Positions 60,117 to 64,000 of a DNA stretch of 64,000 nt are shown one piece after another; position 1 is the first letter of the stretch; the number at the start of each line of letters is the position of its first letter. Location of the stretch: NCBI GenBank assembly GCA_003260075.1, contig QLIY01000447.1, positions 63,225 to 127,224 on the forward strand, in the 5' to 3' direction. Made by a program: the position numbers and the translations under genes. The stretch comes from Phallusia mammillata. Taxonomy: Eukaryota > Chordata > Ascidiacea > Phlebobranchia > Ascidiidae. The notes beneath the pieces are model-generated. The model did not search any database. It saw only the letters and a program-made list of their open reading frames with translations, and was not told the origin of the DNA.

Positions 60117-61124
60117 TATGTCGATTTTTAGCTGCTTTTTGTACAACTAAAAAATGATATTTTGCCCAACCTAAATCTGCGATAAAGAAATCACAAAAAA
60201 ACTTCAAAATGCATCTGACTGCTATAACATTTTCATCTGAAATCAGAATATATTTCTGCCTGTTTGTAATGATTAAAGAGCGAAGAAGGTAGCATAAGTT
60301 TTAATGAAAAATTAGTTCTTTTACTAACAGCAAACTGAAGTAGCAAAAGAAGGTAGTCAATTATTATGCCTTACTTAATCTGCGTTTCAAAAAAGTAGTG
60401 TAAATCGTAGTTAACTAATACGTAAAAACAGTAAACTGATCACAGCAATAGTTTATTTAAAATATTCAAGTAAAAAAAGCAACCTCTTTTAGCTACTTTA
60501 TTGCCAGTTTTGTTCGTACCAAGCAATATTAAAAGCAATACTTTTACTTATCATCTTTTGCAACCTTGCTTTTGCTGCATTACATAAGTTGCTAGCGATA
60601 AGCCACTGTATCAAAATGTTCTCGTGTTACATCCAACAACCGATACCCCCCCCCCTAACCACCCGTGTTAGGGAATATTTCTCCAGAACATCTACGTATC
60701 CACCTGCTAGATTTTTTATTTGGAAAAACGTACAACCACAACATCAGGCCTTGAACCCAAAACTTTTTATCTTAGGTCTCAACGACCTTCAAAATTACAT
60801 TTAACGTGGTATTGCCCTAATAAACCCTATTTTGTAAACTGGAACCGCTCCCTCTTGACCCTGATTCATACAACAACAGCTATACTCTAATTAAAATTAT
60901 GCGCCGTTGGATTGAAAAGACAATTTCTTTGAATGGTAACAAAAGCAGAGTCACAGTTGAGTAATATATTTAAAGTCCAAACACACAAAAAGCATGTTTA
61001 CCAAATGAACCATAAAAAAAAACTATTGATTGTGACTGTATGCGACATACATACAACATTTATAACGCAAGACATCGACCGTAACAGTAGCTTGAAAAAA
61101 TTACCAGTCAGTTTGTACGTGATG
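60117..61124. repeat. Segment paralogous to 61900-62420, no gene seen
   Basis: From about 60660 the order ctgctagattttttattt, ccttgaac, ctcttgaccctgattcata, gttaac/ggtaac, aaacacacaaaaagcatgtt is found again, more diverged, at 61930-62270. This is a local duplication older than the poly-C copies. The poly-C run at 60645-60654 lies at its left. Confidence 0.6.
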
Positions 61125-61283
61125 CCCCCCCCCCGGTAATTTTAATAGAGAATCAACCCAAGCAAAATACCAGGGAAAGAATACGGGGATTTTTTTCAGG
61201 TAACTTCCCTGCAGACGTGGCCTTTGTCTTAATATTGTTTCGCTTTGTACGGAATTAATGCCACAGCAGCTATCCCCCCCCCC

Positions 61284-61456
61284 ATTTTGTATATTTAAAT
61301 ATCACTGTGGTCATCTTTATCGCCGAAAATGACCTCCTCCGCTCATGGGATTAATCCTTCCATGAGAAGCGCCGTGAAAATGTTGCGACGGTGAACTATA
61401 CATAGGAGCCATTGGACGACCAGGAATAGGTCGAGCGTGCATAACGCCAGATCTAT
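61284..61456 (-). other. Misplaced copy of the 3' end of unknown gene B, between two poly-C runs
   Basis: 173 bp matching 62407-62577, including the stop codon and C-terminal coding sequence (frame for HGRINPMSGGGHF-type tail). It differs by about 5% (atgagaagcg/atgaggagcg, actatac/accatgc) and a one-base-level indel, and has C10 runs on both sides. It sits inside the repeated segment described at 58754, so two different sequence threads are interleaved here. Confidence 0.8.
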
Positions 61457-61466
61457 CCCCCCCCCC

Positions 61467-62437
61467 AATAAGTTGTTTATGTACTGTGCAAATTCATACA
61501 ACCTAGTTTTTGATGGTGATTTTTTACATTTTAAACTGCTTGATTACAAGGCTCGGCAGCTACAACGACTAGGGCGTGAAAGTTTCGGTTCCCCCTTATC
61601 ACTGTAGTTTTGTTCCGCTTTGTTGCGTAAGGTTTGCTGTGCCTATGTCGCAATGTTTTACAACACAATGGTCGATGTCCTCGCAAAGTCTAGTTTAAAA
61701 CTTTGCTCTTCAACACCACTAACAAATATGCATGTATGGGTGGTAACTCATTTTGAAGGGGCTGCACAACTAGCGCTTGTACGACCTCTTGCGGTCATAA
61801 AAATTAACATTTCCTAATTTAATTTTCTTGATAATAGTTTTCTGAAATAGAAGCTCAAAAAGATTGCTTCGAGTAATAAAGTGCAGAATATTTTTATACA
61901 GGCCAGTACACGTATGGGTTAACCTGCTAAACTTTTTATTTAGGGAAATTCACAGGCCAGGCCTAAAATCTGACCTTGAACCTGGATATTGTTAGAATTA
62001 AGCCTCAACTACGTCGAAAAGTTAGACATAACATGGTGAAATTTCAACACAAATGCTGCTGAGTGTGAAGTATTACCCCAACGAACCCTGTTTTTGTTAA
62101 AAACGAAGCCCTCTCTCTCTCTTGACGCTGATTCATAACAACAGTTATACTCCAATCAAAATTGAGCGCTGTTGGGAATAAAAAGGCAATGCCATCGAAT
62201 GTTAACAAAGCAGATTCACGGTTCATTTATTTAAAGTTCAAACACACAAAAAGCATGTTTCCCAAATGAACCTTAAAAAAATAAAACTATGGAATGTGAC
62301 TGTATGCAACATATATATACAACATTTATATTGCAGGACATCGACCAAAACAGTGGCTTGATGAAAAAAATTACAAGGCAATTTGTCTGCACTAAATGTA
62401 CAATATTTTAGATATTTAAACATCACTGTGGTCATCA
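61467..62437. other. 3' flank of unknown gene B, repeated sequence
   Basis: Up to about 61800 this repeats 58900-59240 (aataagttgtttatgtactg onward). From about 61900 it resembles 60660-61100. No exon found. A minus-strand AATAAA-type signal could lie near 62280 but none was clearly positioned for the stop at 62438. Confidence 0.5.
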
Positions 62438-64000
62438 TCAGCGCCGAAAATGACCTCCTCCGCTCATAGGATTAATCCTTCCATGAGGAGCGCCGTGAAA
62501 ATGTTGCGACGGTGCACCATGCATAGGAGCCATGTGACGACCAGGAATAGGTCGGGTATGCATAACCCCAGATCTATAACTTGCTCCTGGCGGTGGGGAC
62601 TTGGCGGGCAAAGCAATAGGGGGCTGAGAAGACCTTGAGTGTGCTAAGCCAAAGTGGTTTGTGCTAACAGGAACATGCCTATGCACTAATACTGCCCTTC
62701 TCGGTGGAGCTTTGAAACCAGGTATGTATGCTGGCGTGGACAAAAAAGGTGAAACACCAAAATCGTTGTCGCTATAGTGGACTGAGCGTGGACTTTCGTC
62801 GTACAGATTAAAATCGTCAGAAGGGTGCTGCTCTGCAAATTTAAAATAATCGAGTTTATTCCACAATAAAAGCGTATTGCTCTTCCAGCAGTTAATGTAA
62901 TAAATAATCGAGAAGCCTTTAGGCAAGAGGTTCGCAAATAGTAGACAACGACGGCGCAGCCCGGAGTGCAAAGGCAAGGCCAATAGCACCCGTTAATGGC
63001 GTGTAGCCAAGTTTTGTTGAATTTTGATGTAATGACATATCATAAACGAATGCTGCTTTTGTGTGTGTTTTGTTTCTTTTGTAGCATTATTAGAAGTTAG
63101 TCTTTCAAAATAAGCCATTATCCGATAAAGGCGTCTCGTATGGGACGTCGAAACGTCGGTAATTATTAATGACAAAAACTGCTGGAAAAGCATTACTTAA
63201 CATCATGCCTTGCAGCAACAGATTTCTTTGGTCCGCGTTGTTTAAAATCATTACGACATGCCATTAACCCAAACGGCACAGACCCACACAAGACAAGTTC
63301 TGTTTGCTTAGGTTGGTTCCTTGTCATAAAACTTAGAAAACCCTAATAAAAAGTCACAATGCCCGTGTCTTTATTTGTGTATCCGTTGTCACAGTGTTTG
63401 TTTCAAAAAGGTTAAAGAGATCGGTTAAAGATTGACCACATTAAATTGTGTGCAGGTCAGAAAAGAAACTGGTCCCCTACGCCAAACGCTTGCACCATTA
63501 TTAACCCACAAAGAAAGGAAACATTAAAATCAGGACAAATGCCCCTCTAATATTATGCTTGTTAAAAAGTGTATGCTGTACATTGTACAACATGAACTGG
63601 TGTGTGGTAACAGTATGTTAGTCTAACGTTGCTCATAGCGGGTTTTAGTGTACCCTGGGAGCTGGTAATGATGTATATAACCTTAAAAACCATAGTCGCG
63701 CATAAACCGGAGTGTGACCAAAGCACATACGATTATTGTTGTCCAAAGTCTGAAACGTAATAAGTATACGCAAGATACAAGAAAAATCTGTTTGAAACAG
63801 TTACCATCATTTTTATCACGTTCACGTTCACGTTTGGAGCGATTTACATCTCCTTGTACTGCAGCTGCTGAATCGTTAAGGGTTGCGCTTCTCATGTCTA
63901 CATGCTGTTCGTCTCTTCGGGAGTTAACTATGTCAGAATTAATAAAGTTGTCGGCCTGGCTCGAACTGTGGCTTCTGATTTGTGTCCAATAAAACGAAAA
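62438..64000 (-). CDS. Unknown protein, last two exons; VQGDVN motif family member B; runs off right edge
   Basis: Two exons in the window: 63927-63805 (phase 1 to 1) and 62832-62438 (2 bases plus 131 codons with TGA). Upstream exons lie beyond 64000. The first reads NSRRDEQHVDMRSATLNDSA, AAVQGDVNRSKRERERDKND; the second EQHPSDDFNLYDESPRSVHY, FLSTPAYIPGFKAPPRRAVL, then a Pro/His/Gly/Arg-rich tail (PIPGRHMAPMHGAPSQHFHG, ending MSGGGHFRR). The tail looks disordered. No transmembrane segment or catalytic motif is visible. Exon 63927-63805 aligns with exon 2 of the gene at 58198 with the same start (V-x-x-x-x-x-EQ), motif and phases. Donor GTAACT is slightly weak. Function unknown; a duplicated fragment lies at 61284-61456. 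Confidence 0.62.

Noticed and set aside
59592-60157. Plus-strand frames of 97 and 91 residues, also at 57977-58503
   Set aside because: Antisense to the spliced exons of unknown gene A and to a MITE; the minus-strand reading has splice sites and conserved phase.

Overview
This is metazoan nuclear DNA: AT-rich, with short exons, GT/AG introns of about 0.1-3 kb, many small hAT-type MITEs and very strong local allelic divergence. The compact genes and high heterozygosity suggest a tunicate (Ciona-like) or a similar invertebrate deuterostome. The species is inferred, not shown. Real genes are spliced; I rebuilt them by checking splice sites and codon phase by hand.

Genes, left to right. (1) POLD3, DNA polymerase delta subunit 3, minus strand: eight 5' exons (169-3811), running off the left edge. 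(2) A complete three-exon profilin, minus (26601-30045). (3) An eleven-exon BTB-BACK-Kelch protein, plus (31342-41815), head-to-head with profilin. (4) An Id-like HLH protein without a basic region, two exons, minus (42439-43128). (5) CATIP, the ciliogenesis-associated TTC17-interacting protein, one exon, minus (45397-46524). (6) A second Id-like HLH gene, plus (52170-54704), broken up by the assembly. (7) and (8) Two related genes of unknown function, minus (58198-58468 with a second copy at 59846-60116, and 62438 to beyond the right edge), sharing one symmetrical exon with a VQG[N/D]VN motif.

Repeats. A two-level satellite fills 13441-18780: about ten 220-bp units, a 241-bp unique insert, then about five 501-bp units that contain most of the 220-bp unit plus a TATA-box-like segment. 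A roughly 70-bp repeat rich in TTTTGCAG lies at 6300-7420. At least six hAT-type MITEs have clear 8-bp target duplications, and a 985-bp element has 12-bp terminal inverted repeats.

The dominant oddity is about 40 runs of 9-14 C (plus tracts of 22, 46, 51 and 61 C), all on the + strand. At most of them the sequence jumps back and repeats the preceding 0.1-1.7 kb as a slightly diverged copy. These junctions duplicate or cut exons of POLD3, the Kelch gene, the second Id-like gene and the unknown gene. I read them as unresolved joins between the two haplotypes, so doubled exons here should not be taken as biology without long-read confirmation. Long stretches (5642-13440, 18781-26600, 46525-52169) hold no gene I can recognise.
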